From: WO2-35-19 sp964365465
Lineage (GTDB): Bacteria > Patescibacteriota > Minisyncoccia > Phycocordibacterales > WO2-35-19
NCBI GenBank assembly: GCA_964365465.1
Contig: CAYIPT010000014.1
Coordinates: forward strand, 1-15,786
Reading direction: 5' to 3'
Length of the DNA stretch: 15,786 nt
Shown: piece by piece, positions 5,470 through 11,708 of the stretch
Layout of the letters: each line of letters begins with the position of its first letter
How positions within the stretch are numbered: the first letter of the stretch is position 1
Notes under the pieces: generated by a model
What the model saw: the letters and a program-made list of their open reading frames with translations, nothing else
What the model was told of the DNA's origin: nothing
The model's database searches: none
Made by a program: the position numbers and the translations under genes

Positions 5470-6999
5470 ATGTCATTAAAAATAGCGATGCTCTTTGCGG
5501 GCTTTGCAGCCCTCATTGGAGTCGGATTCGGTTATTTTTTGCGCTGGATTATTTCTTTGGGTCAGCGCGGATCAGTTGAACTTCGCATCAAGCAAATGGA
5601 GCTTCATGCCAGAGAAGAGGCCAAGAAAATAGTTGAGGAAGCAGCCGTCAAAGCGGAGGAAACAGCAAAAGAAAAGAGGGAAGAATTCAAAGAAAGGGAA
5701 GAAAAAATCCAGAAGACCGAAGACCGCCTTATCAAAAAGGAAGAATTTTTGGATAAAAGGCAGGTTGATATAGACAAGGAAATTGAACAGGTGAAGGAAA
5801 AAGTCGTTGAAATAAAAACCATTCGGGAGAAAGCGGAAAATTTGGAAAAAGAAAGATATGAAGAGCTCCAAAAAGTTTCAAACATGACGGAGGAGGTAGC
5901 CAAGGAGTCCTTAATAAAGGAAATGGAAAGAAAATTCGAAGAAGACATTACCATCCGGCTTCAAAAAATGGAAAATAGCGGGGCTGAAAAAATTGAAACA
6001 AGGGCTAAAGAGATTTTAACTTCTTCAATTCAAAGATTGGCAAACTCGGTTTCTTCAGAGGTTTTTTCCACCACCGTTGTCATCCCTTCCGATGAAATAA
6101 AGGGTAAAATTATAGGTAAAGAAGGCCGAAATATAAAGGCCTTTGAAAGGGTCTCCGGAGTGGAAGTCATAGTTGATGACACGCCGGGGCTTATTACCCT
6201 ATCTTCGTATGATTCCGTTCGTAGACAAGTAGCCAGAGTGGCCTTGGAAAATTTAATCCAGGACGGACGAATCCAGCCGGCCAAAATTGAGGAAATGGTG
6301 GAGAAAGCCAAACAGGAAATAAATAAAATAATAAAGGAAAAGGGCGAAGCGGCCGCTTACGAATGCGGCGTCTTTAACCTTGACCCAAGAATTGTTTCCA
6401 TTCTGGGTCGGCTTCATTTTCGCACCTCTTACGGCCAAAATGTTTTGCAACACTCAATTGAGATGTCTCATATTGCCGGCATGCTGGCAACGGAAATAGG
6501 GGCTAATGTCGTCATCGCCAAGGCCGGAGCCCTGCTTCACGATATAGGCAAGGCGGTAGACCATGAAATTGCCGGCACCCATGTTGATATTGGCAGAAGG
6601 ATTTTGCAAAAATTTGGGGCCGATGAAAAAATAATCAGAGCGATGGAAACCCATCATGGCGAATACCCTTATTCCACACTTGAGTCATATATTATCCAAG
6701 CGGCTGATGCTATTTCCGGCGCCAGACCGGGAGCGAGACGCGACAGCGTTGAAAATTATCTCAAGCGCTTGGGCGAACTTGAAGCCATTGCCATCTCTTT
6801 CACCGGAGTTGAGAAGGCCTACGCTCTACAGGCTGGCCGAGAAATAAGAATTTTTGTCACCCCATCGGAAGTTAATGATATACAGGCCAAAGAAATGGCC
6901 CGCGATATAGCCGTCCGCATAGAAAACGAACTGAAATATCCTGGTGAAATCCGCGTAGTCGTCATCCGCGAATCCCGCACTATAGAATTTGCAAGATAA
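5470..6999 (+). CDS. rny: Ribonuclease Y
   Basis: RNase Y is a membrane-anchored endoribonuclease that initiates mRNA decay. The 509-residue protein has an N-terminal transmembrane anchor (about 4-24), a long Glu/Lys-rich coiled coil (about 35-185), a KH domain with IIGKEGRNIKAFE (214-226) and an HD domain with HSIEMSHIAGMLA and the metal-binding LLHDIGKAVDHE (355-366; His357, Asp358). The ending IRESRTIEFAR matches the family's conserved C terminus. The length is normal. The gene ends one base before the stop of the oppositely oriented beta-CASP nuclease gene, so two RNA-decay genes face each other with no terminator between. Confidence 0.96.
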   Translation: MSLKIAMLFAGFAALIGVGFGYFLRWIISLGQRGSVELRIKQMELHAREEAKKIVEEAAVKAEETAKEKREEFKEREEKIQKTEDRLIKKEEFLDKRQVDIDKEIEQVKEKVVEIKTIREKAENLEKERYEELQKVSNMTEEVAKESLIKEMERKFEEDITIRLQKMENSGAEKIETRAKEILTSSIQRLANSVSSEVFSTTVVIPSDEIKGKIIGKEGRNIKAFERVSGVEVIVDDTPGLITLSSYDSVRRQVARVALENLIQDGRIQPAKIEEMVEKAKQEINKIIKEKGEAAAYECGVFNLDPRIVSILGRLHFRTSYGQNVLQHSIEMSHIAGMLATEIGANVVIAKAGALLHDIGKAVDHEIAGTHVDIGRRILQKFGADEKIIRAMETHHGEYPYSTLESYIIQAADAISGARPGARRDSVENYLKRLGELEAIAISFTGVEKAYALQAGREIRIFVTPSEVNDIQAKEMARDIAVRIENELKYPGEIRVVVIRESRTIEFAR

Positions 7000-7000
7000 A

Positions 7001-8374
7001 TTATTTTAATTCATATTTCTTCCCCTCTTCTGGATAAACAGAGTCAATATCCAAATAATCGCGGATGCGCTGGGTGAGGAAGAGAGATGATTTCGGTTCG
7101 CCCATTATGACAAAAATTTTTGTAAGTTTTTTTGATTCGTTTGTTTTTTCCACAAATTCTAACAAATGTTCGGAATCTTTGTGTGATGAATAGCCCTTTA
7201 TAACTTCTATTTTTGCTTTTATTTTAATTTTTTCTTTTTCCTTTTTTTCATCTTTCCATATTTCCACCTCTTTCACTCCATCTTCCAACCTCCTCCCCAG
7301 CGTACCAACCGCCCGATATCCAACCAAAATAATTGTTGCGTTTAGGTCCGGCAGATAATTTAATTCATGATTGACTATTCTCCCCCCCTCAGACATGCCT
7401 GATCCGGCTAAAATTATTTTGGCTCCTTTTATTTTTTCTATTTCTTCCGACTCTTTTGCGTTTTTAATAATTTTTAATTTGGGAAAATCAAAAATATCAT
7501 CTCCTTTTTTTATTTCTTCTTTCACTGATTCCTTAAAGTCATTTTTATATTTTTTATAAATATCCGTCACTTTTTCAGCCAAAGGCGAATCCAAAAATAC
7601 GGGAATCTGAGGAATTTCTTTATCTTCAACCATATTATTTATTTCATAGAGCAAAACTTGGGTTCTTTCTATTGAAAAAGCCGGTATCACTATGGTTCCA
7701 TCTTTTTTTATTCCTCCCAATATTGCTTCTTTTAATTTATTTTTTCTTTCTCCTTTGCTTTCATGATTTCTGTCTCCATAAACGCTTTCTATCACCATAT
7801 AATCAACATCTTTAAGGATATCAGTGTCGGGTAAGAGGGGCGACGGCGAATTGCCCAGATCTCCAGTGAAAGCAATCGTTTTGCCACCGCAAAAAATATT
7901 TAAAATCGCAGAACCTAATATATGCCCCGCATCTTGCATTTCTAAATAATACTCATCAAACAAATCTATTTTTTGTCTATAATTTTTTCCTTCCCACAAC
8001 AAAAAAGTTTTCTCAATATCTTCTTTATCAAAAAGTTTTTTTTCTGGATGTCTTGTTTGCATCACCTTAAACGCATCTTCAAGCATGGGTCGAGCCAATT
8101 CCATTGTCTCAGCGGTTGAAATTATTTTGCCCCCAAAACCTTCCTTCACCAATTTTGGCACTCTACCGATATGATCCATGTGAGCATGAGTGATGAGAAG
8201 AAAATCTATACTTGTCGGATCATATTTGAAAGGTTCAATATTTTTTTGCTCATCTCCCATAGCTTGAAAAAGTCCGCAATCAATTAAAATTTTTCTTTGA
8301 TTAAATTCAAGCATTATATTGACTCCGGTTGTGGAACCAACTCCGCCATAAAATGTAAGCTTGGGATTATTCAT
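7001..8374 (-). CDS. Metallo-beta-lactamase/beta-CASP family RNase (CPSF73-like)
   Basis: This 457-residue protein is a zinc-dependent nuclease of the beta-CASP branch, related to bacterial and archaeal CPSF-type RNA exonucleases. It shows THAHMDH (62-68: His63, His65, Asp67, His68), GH at 150-151, FTGDLGN with Asp172, the beta-CASP entry ESVYGDR (196-202), AGSGMSEGGRIVNH with His336, and the RMMBL motif GYSSHKD with His398. All expected metal ligands are present. It is not the RNase J type, which is about 550 residues with a C-terminal domain. The ATG overlaps the stop of the upstream membrane-protein gene by 8 bases, so translation is probably coupled. Its 3' end faces rny. The predicted role is 3'-end processing or decay of RNA; the substrate is unknown. 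Confidence 0.9.
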   Translation of the reverse strand: MNNPKLTFYGGVGSTTGVNIMLEFNQRKILIDCGLFQAMGDEQKNIEPFKYDPTSIDFLLITHAHMDHIGRVPKLVKEGFGGKIISTAETMELARPMLEDAFKVMQTRHPEKKLFDKEDIEKTFLLWEGKNYRQKIDLFDEYYLEMQDAGHILGSAILNIFCGGKTIAFTGDLGNSPSPLLPDTDILKDVDYMVIESVYGDRNHESKGERKNKLKEAILGGIKKDGTIVIPAFSIERTQVLLYEINNMVEDKEIPQIPVFLDSPLAEKVTDIYKKYKNDFKESVKEEIKKGDDIFDFPKLKIIKNAKESEEIEKIKGAKIILAGSGMSEGGRIVNHELNYLPDLNATIILVGYRAVGTLGRRLEDGVKEVEIWKDEKKEKEKIKIKAKIEVIKGYSSHKDSEHLLEFVEKTNESKKLTKIFVIMGEPKSSLFLTQRIRDYLDIDSVYPEEGKKYELK

Positions 8375-8762
8375 TTTTTAAATATCCATAAAAACATAGC
8401 GCCACCGCGCCCAAAAAATCCATTGTTAAATCCATCATGGTGTCATACAAATATTCTGTTTTTTGAATCATCGCCTCGCCAAGAAACAGTTCAAATATTT
8501 CCCACGATACAGCCACAAACATTGCGCCCAAAATAGAAACGATTAAAAATTTTGCCAGACTTTTTTGTGGCGGATTAAAAAAATCGGAAAAAAAGTAAAG
8601 CCACAGAAAAAACGCTGATATGGCGGCGCCGCCCAAAAAGTGAATCACATTGTCAAGTTCATAAATATACCAGTAAAAGTGAAAAATAGTGGCAATAAGA
8701 TGGAGCGTTCCGGTAATCATAAGCAAGATAAACATTTCCCAAAAAAGAGATTTTTTTAGCAT
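8367..8762 (-). CDS. Small multi-pass membrane protein, DUF2238/YjdF-like pattern
   Basis: The 131-residue protein has four hydrophobic segments (about 8-28, 37-57, 70-90 and 110-127). Polar signatures lie between them: LDNVIHFLGGAA (36-47), SWEIFELFLGE (85-95) and YDTMMDLTMDFLGAVAL (105-121). The D..HF..G, WE..E and DT..D...D..GA spacing resembles the DUF2238/YjdF membrane family as I remember it; function is unknown. The gene has its own extended -10 six bases before ATG, overlapping the terminator T tract of the upstream small RNA. It ends 8 bases into the beta-CASP nuclease gene, suggesting a two-gene operon. Confidence 0.8.
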   Translation of the reverse strand: MLKKSLFWEMFILLMITGTLHLIATIFHFYWYIYELDNVIHFLGGAAISAFFLWLYFFSDFFNPPQKSLAKFLIVSILGAMFVAVSWEIFELFLGEAMIQKTEYLYDTMMDLTMDFLGAVALCFYGYLKNE

Positions 8763-8768
8763 TAAATA

Positions 8769-8777
8769 ATTTTAACA
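8769..8777 (-). promoter_or_regulatory. Extended -10 of the membrane protein/nuclease pair, leaderless
   Basis: On the minus strand TG-T-TAAAAT (8777-8769) is followed by 6 bases and the ATG at 8762. It overlaps the T tract of the small-RNA terminator. There is no plausible -35 because the terminator stem occupies that position. Confidence 0.5.
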
Positions 8778-8798
8778 CAAAACCTCGCTAAGCGAGGT
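8774..8798 (-). terminator. Intrinsic terminator of the structured RNA
   Basis: On the minus strand ACCTCGC (8798-8792) and GCGAGGT (8788-8782) form a 7-bp stem with a TTA loop, followed by TTTTGTGTT. It closes the non-coding RNA and lies 20 bases before the membrane-protein ATG. Confidence 0.75.
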
Positions 8799-8932
8799 AC
8801 TGTGTAGGGCTGCTTGAAATAATTCCCTAATTGAAAAATATTAGGTGGGTGGCCTCGACCCTATTCCGAATGGTTTAGGGAAAGTTGGCCTCCCTGAATA
8901 TGTGCAGTTAGAAAATATCCAAGCAACCCTAC
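8782..8932 (-). ncRNA. Structured RNA of about 150 nt with 6S-like architecture
   Basis: A 13-bp closing helix joins 8932-8920 with 8816-8804 on the minus strand. Its only non-Watson-Crick pair is G-U on that strand but would be C-A on the plus strand, supporting minus-strand transcription. Inside lies a large AU-rich bubble; on its 3' side CCTAAT (8845-8840) pairs with ATTAGG (8831-8826). The bubble is capped by a GC-rich stem with GGG-A-GGCC against GGCC-A-CCC (8894-8887 with 8854-8847) and CCCTA/TAGGG further in. Closing helix, open bubble with a small hairpin on its 3' strand, and distal helix match the shape of 6S RNA (SsrS), which mimics an open promoter. It has an extended -10 promoter and a terminator. 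The 6S identity is inferred from shape only; it is not the SRP RNA. Confidence 0.6.
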
Positions 8933-8936
8933 CAGT

Positions 8937-8945
8937 ATTGTAGCA
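8937..8945 (-). promoter_or_regulatory. Extended -10 promoter of the structured RNA
   Basis: On the minus strand TG-C-TACAAT (8945-8937) predicts a start near 8932-8930, exactly where the closing helix begins. The element directly follows the T tract of the ndk terminator. Confidence 0.6.
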
Positions 8946-8946
8946 C

Positions 8947-9002
8947 AAAAAGTCAAAGACGACCTTTTTGGAAATTTTCTTCAAAGGTCGTCTTTGACTT
9001 TT
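8947..9002 (-). terminator. Strong intrinsic terminator of ndk
   Basis: Perfect 20-base arms (9002-8983 and 8967-8948 on the minus strand) enclose a 15-base loop and end in TTTTT. The stem starts within the ndk stop codon. It separates the map-ndk transcript from the structured RNA. Confidence 0.85.
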
Positions 9003-9606
9003 ATTCCAAAATGCCGTCCAAGTTTACATCATACAAAATTTGTTCTTGAATTAAACGATAATCTACAAGTTCTTCCGGTTTAAACCAATGTTTAATTTCG
9101 GCCTCGGATTCCTTGGTAGAGCCGGAAGCGTGAATCAAATTTCTCACCGCCCGGCCATCCGTATCAGCCATAATGTACGAGTCCAAAACGAAATCGCCAC
9201 GAATGGTGCCAACATCTGAACTTCTTGGTTCGGTACCGCCAACAATTTTTCTCACTAACTCCGTAGAGTGGGCCCCTTGCCAAACCATAGCCACAACTGG
9301 ACCAGAAGTCAGATATTTTTTTAATTTTTGCAAAATGACAGCCGTGATTTCAAACGGGTCCTCGGTTTTCAAAACTTCTCCTTTTTCTTTAGCATTTTTT
9401 ATTCTCTTTTCTCCCGTAATTCTCCGCCACTCCGGATCAAGAGTATAATGTTTTTCTACATGCTCCTCGGTCGGCAAACACATTTTCATGCCAACTAGTT
9501 TTAATCCAATTTTTTCAAACCTTCCTATAATTTCACCTATAAGAGTTCTCTGCACTCCATCCGGTTTTATAATTACCAATGTTCTTTCTTGTTTTGGATG
9601 CTGCAT
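9001..9606 (-). CDS. ndk: Nucleoside diphosphate kinase, enlarged form
   Basis: Ndk transfers the gamma-phosphate of ATP to NDPs through a phosphohistidine. The ends match the family: RTLVIIKPDGVQR (8-20; Lys14 is the conserved active-site lysine) and the catalytic NLIHASGS (His159), where the usual HxSDS has Gly for Asp. The protein is 201 residues against the usual 140-155. The extra material is mainly a charged helical insertion after EKHY (about 54-96), including WRRITGEKRIKNAKEKGEVL, in the lobe that contacts nucleotide, plus a C-terminal extension after ELVDY. GGTEPRSSDVGTIRGDF (123-139) is normal. The gene follows map by 26 bases on the same strand and ends in a strong terminator. I recall similarly enlarged Ndk proteins in some CPR and archaea. 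Confidence 0.92.
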   Translation of the reverse strand: MQHPKQERTLVIIKPDGVQRTLIGEIIGRFEKIGLKLVGMKMCLPTEEHVEKHYTLDPEWRRITGEKRIKNAKEKGEVLKTEDPFEITAVILQKLKKYLTSGPVVAMVWQGAHSTELVRKIVGGTEPRSSDVGTIRGDFVLDSYIMADTDGRAVRNLIHASGSTKESEAEIKHWFKPEELVDYRLIQEQILYDVNLDGILE

Positions 9607-9632
9607 TTATTTGAAAAATTAATAATTAATAA

Positions 9633-10409
9633 TTACAATTTTGTTAATACTTCTATTTTCCCACCATAACCAACCGCTACCGTATGCTCAAAGTGCGCTG
9701 AAAGAGATTTGTCACGGGTTATGTAAGTGTAACCGTCGGACAATCTTTTTATATCACGACTGCCCAAAGAAAACATGGGCTCTAAAGCAATAATCAGCCC
9801 CTCGGCAAGCTTGGGCCCTTCCCCTCTCTTGGCTTTATTCGGCACAAACGGCTCTTCATGCACATCATAGCCCACTCCGTGCCCCGAAAGCCCCTCAATA
9901 ATTCCCAAATTATATTTCATGGCCACTTGCATAATAGCGTCGCCTATATCGCCTATATGGCCGCGCAAACGCATGGCAGTAATGCCTTTTTCCAATGCCT
10001 CTTTGGTCGCTTGAATAAGAATTTGCGCTTCTTTGGTCACTTTGCCCACGGGCAATGTGACAGACGCATCAGTAATTAAATTATTAAAAGTGAGTCCCAT
10101 ATCAAGGGAAACAATATCGCCTTCAAATAAAATCCTTTCATTGCCGTCGTTTGGTATGCCATGCACGATTTCCTCGTTTATTGAAACGCAGAGAGCCGCC
10201 GGGTAAGGTTTTTTGGCATCAGGCGACTGATAACCCAAAAAAGACGCTATGCATCCCGCTTCGTCAATCAATTTTTCAGCATAAGAATTAAGCTCGTCGG
10301 TCTTAACTCCCGGCTTAACTTTTTTAACCACTTCTTTCAAAATCCGTGCATGAATCTTGCCCCCCTCCCGCATTATAGCAATCTCTTCTTCTGTTTTGTA
10401 TTTAATCAT
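9633..10409 (-). CDS. map: Methionine aminopeptidase, type I
   Basis: Map removes the initiator methionine from nascent proteins. The 258-residue protein has the type I fold and length. Motifs include CVSINEEIVHGIP (substrate-contacting His), the metal ligands Asp in VSLDMG and Asp in ITDAS, His in GHGVGYDVHE, Glu in IALEPMF and Glu in FEHTVAV. The N-terminal SH3-binding-type zinc extension of some bacterial forms is absent. Map normally follows secY-adk in the spc operon; here it is separated from adk by a plus-strand gene and repeats, so it must use its own promoter, which I cannot place with confidence. No Shine-Dalgarno is seen. An 11-base-period repeat lies directly upstream. Confidence 0.95.
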   Translation of the reverse strand: MIKYKTEEEIAIMREGGKIHARILKEVVKKVKPGVKTDELNSYAEKLIDEAGCIASFLGYQSPDAKKPYPAALCVSINEEIVHGIPNDGNERILFEGDIVSLDMGLTFNNLITDASVTLPVGKVTKEAQILIQATKEALEKGITAMRLRGHIGDIGDAIMQVAMKYNLGIIEGLSGHGVGYDVHEEPFVPNKAKRGEGPKLAEGLIIALEPMFSLGSRDIKRLSDGYTYITRDKSLSAHFEHTVAVGYGGKIEVLTKL

Positions 10410-10412
10410 TTA

Positions 10413-10452
10413 TATGAAAATTATGCGAAAGTTATGAAATGATAACGAAAAT
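10413..10452 (+). repeat. 11-base-period CGAAAA-type tandem repeat
   Basis: Units TATGAAAATTA, TGCGAAAGTTA, TGAAATGATAA and CGAAAATTG follow each other at 11-base spacing. The same motif and spacing recur after rpsN and rpsH, in the opposite orientation. It lies between the divergent map gene and the 118-residue orphan gene. Confidence 0.55.
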
Positions 10453-10470
10453 TGATAAAATAAAAGTACC

Positions 10471-10499
10471 TTGCCAAATTATAGAGTTTATACTATACT
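10471..10499 (+). promoter_or_regulatory. Promoter of the 118-residue orphan gene
   Basis: TTGCCA (10471-10476) and TATACT (10494-10499) are 17 bases apart; an overlapping TATACT also starts at 10489. A start from the earlier -10, near 10501, would keep the complete Shine-Dalgarno at 10505-10510 in the transcript; a start from the later one would cut into it. Confidence 0.55.
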
Positions 10500-10504
10500 A
10501 TCCG

Positions 10505-10510
10505 AGGAGG
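10505..10510 (+). promoter_or_regulatory. Strong Shine-Dalgarno AGGAGG
   Basis: AGGAGG lies 9 bases before the ATG at 10520. It is the only full Shine-Dalgarno I find in front of any gene in the window and fixes the start at 10520 rather than the in-frame ATG at 10439. Confidence 0.8.
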
Positions 10511-10519
10511 AAATTCAAC

Positions 10520-10876
10520 ATGAAAATCCAAATTCAAAGAAAGCAAGTTTCAAGGCCGGAAGGTGGTTTAGCCCTAAGGGTAACCCACAAGGAGCATGGA
10601 ACAAGAAGCCGCAAATCTGGTCCTTGCTATAACATTCGTTGCGGTTGTTGCAGCGAAAAGGTTCAGATTTTTTACGACAGAGAAGATTGGGGCCTCGAAA
10701 TCAATGGGGTTAACGGGTCCCTTGAAAACTGGCGTGATATTCTTCTTCCATTACTTTGCATCGAGCGCAAAGACGGAGAATTCATTGATGTTTCGCCAAG
10801 AGCAAAAACAGCAAGAAAAAAACTCGAGGAAATGAGAAAAAGGTTTCTGGGAGATTGTGCAATCGGAATCGTTTAA
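10520..10876 (+). CDS. Orphan 118-residue cysteine-cluster protein, unknown function
   Basis: I do not recognise this protein. It is basic and soluble, without signal peptide or membrane segment. GPCYNIRCGCCSEKV (about 35-49) holds four cysteines in a C-x4-C-x-C-C cluster; two further cysteines come later (LLCIERK and GDCAIGIV). The region after the cluster (VQIFYDREDWGLEINGVNGSLENWRDILLPLL) looks like a compact alpha/beta fold, and RAKTARKKLEEMRKRF is a basic helix. A metal-binding or redox role is possible but unproven. The gene is self-contained, with promoter, strong Shine-Dalgarno and terminator, and runs against its neighbours, splitting the normally adjacent adk and map. Its translation signal differs from every other gene here, suggesting high expression or separate ancestry. 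Confidence 0.8.
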   Translation: MKIQIQRKQVSRPEGGLALRVTHKEHGTRSRKSGPCYNIRCGCCSEKVQIFYDREDWGLEINGVNGSLENWRDILLPLLCIERKDGEFIDVSPRAKTARKKLEEMRKRFLGDCAIGIV

Positions 10877-10883
10877 TAATGAT

Positions 10884-10952
10884 TTGAGTTAATAACTCAA
10901 TCTCACTGCTTCCCGCCATTGTGTCACAAGACCTCTGGCGGGTTTTGTTTTT
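10884..10952 (+). terminator. Terminator of the 118-residue gene, two hairpins
   Basis: TTGAGTT/AACTCAA (10884-10890 and 10894-10900) forms a first hairpin. CCCGCCA (10912-10918) and TGGCGGG (10936-10942), with an inner TTGTG/CACAA, form a second one followed by TTTTGTTTTT (10943-10952), a typical intrinsic terminator. Confidence 0.85.
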
Positions 10953-10964
10953 AAAATTTTATAA

Positions 10965-11076
10965 ACCCCACCCTGCCCTCCCCTTGTTCAGGGGAGGGAA
11001 AACAAGGAAAATGAGTACCCGCGCCTTCCCTCTCCTTAGACAAGGAGAGGGCTACGCGAAGCGAGGGGTGAGGTCT
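10965..11076 (+). repeat. Composite family A palindromic repeat beside adk
   Basis: Two palindromes lie in tandem: CCCTCCCCT/AGGGGAGGG (10976-10984 and 10990-10998) and CCCTCTCCTT/AAGGAGAGGG (11028-11037 and 11042-11051). The outer ends are ACCCCACCC and GGGTGAGGTCT, close to the ends of the copies around the DUF559 gene. It occupies the gap between the orphan gene's terminator and the adk stop codon. Confidence 0.65.
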
Positions 11077-11083
11077 GAAAGAT

Positions 11084-11680
11084 TTAAGAAGTAAGTCCCA
11101 CTTTTTCCATTAACTCTGCGTGCACCTCTTCAATTGTTTGCTCGCCGTTTATGGAAACAAATTTGTAGTCCGGATCGTTTTTGAAATATTCAACGGCAGG
11201 CATTGTGTTTTCTCTGTACCACGCCAGCCGGCTTTTTATTTCTTCATCCGTGTCATCGCTTCTTCCCCTCCCCTTAAGCAATTTTGTCGCCCATTCGTCC
11301 GAAACATTTATTGAAATAACAAACGGATTTTCTCTTTTATAAAATTTAATGGCTGAATCCAAAACCGGCGCTTCCTTTGGCTGTCTGGCTAGCCCGTCCA
11401 TAAAGAGATGTTCATTGCCTGTTATATTTTCCATCATAATTCCCGCCCAAACCCATATGGGCAAAAATTCCGGGAGCAATTCTCCGCTATCTATCACTTT
11501 TTTTATTTCCTTAGCCGTAAAGGACTCGCCTTTGGCCAGCTCTCTGAATTTTTGGCCAGTTTCTATATAAAGTATTTTCCTTCCTGGGTCCTTTTTTTCA
11601 AGAACTTCTTGCAAAAGTTTAGCCTGTGTTCCCTTGCCCGATCCCGACGGTCCGAAAAATATAAATGTTTGCGGTTGCAT
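11084..11680 (-). CDS. adk: Adenylate kinase (short-LID form)
   Basis: Adk interconverts ATP plus AMP with two ADP. The 198-residue protein starts MQPQTFIFFGPSGSGKGTQ, with the P-loop at residues 9-17. IETGQKFREL is the AMP-binding start (normally STGDMLR), FMDGLARQ replaces the usual DGFPR, and LLKGRGRSDDTDEEIKSRL carries the LID arginines without a long zinc-binding LID. The deviations leave open another nucleoside monophosphate kinase specificity, but position after secY argues for Adk. The ATG at 11680 is chosen because the P-loop must be near the N terminus and an extended -10 lies 6 bases upstream; the longer frame reads into secY. 28 bases separate it from the secY stop. Confidence 0.88.
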   Translation of the reverse strand: MQPQTFIFFGPSGSGKGTQAKLLQEVLEKKDPGRKILYIETGQKFRELAKGESFTAKEIKKVIDSGELLPEFLPIWVWAGIMMENITGNEHLFMDGLARQPKEAPVLDSAIKFYKRENPFVISINVSDEWATKLLKGRGRSDDTDEEIKSRLAWYRENTMPAVEYFKNDPDYKFVSINGEQTIEEVHAELMEKVGLTS

Positions 11681-11686
11681 AAATTC

Positions 11687-11695
11687 ATTATAACA
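11687..11695 (-). promoter_or_regulatory. Extended -10 promoter of adk, leaderless
   Basis: On the minus strand TG-T-TATAAT (11695-11687) is a full-consensus extended -10 with the ATG (11680) 6 bases downstream. Transcription from here would start at the adk start codon, independent of the spc operon. Confidence 0.6.
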
Positions 11696-11708
11696 AAATT
11701 CGATAGAG

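Noticed and set aside
8782..8932. SRP (4.5S) RNA as identity of the structured RNA
   Set aside because: Neither strand shows the conserved SRP apical loop and asymmetric loop (GGAAG...AGCAG type), and the central AU-rich bubble is too large.
10413..10452. CRISPR-like array for the CGAAAA repeats
   Set aside because: Units are about 11 bases with no spacers and no cas genes nearby.
10439..10519. Longer N terminus of the orphan gene starting at 10439
   Set aside because: It would place the promoter and AGGAGG inside the coding sequence; the ATG at 10520 has the strong Shine-Dalgarno.
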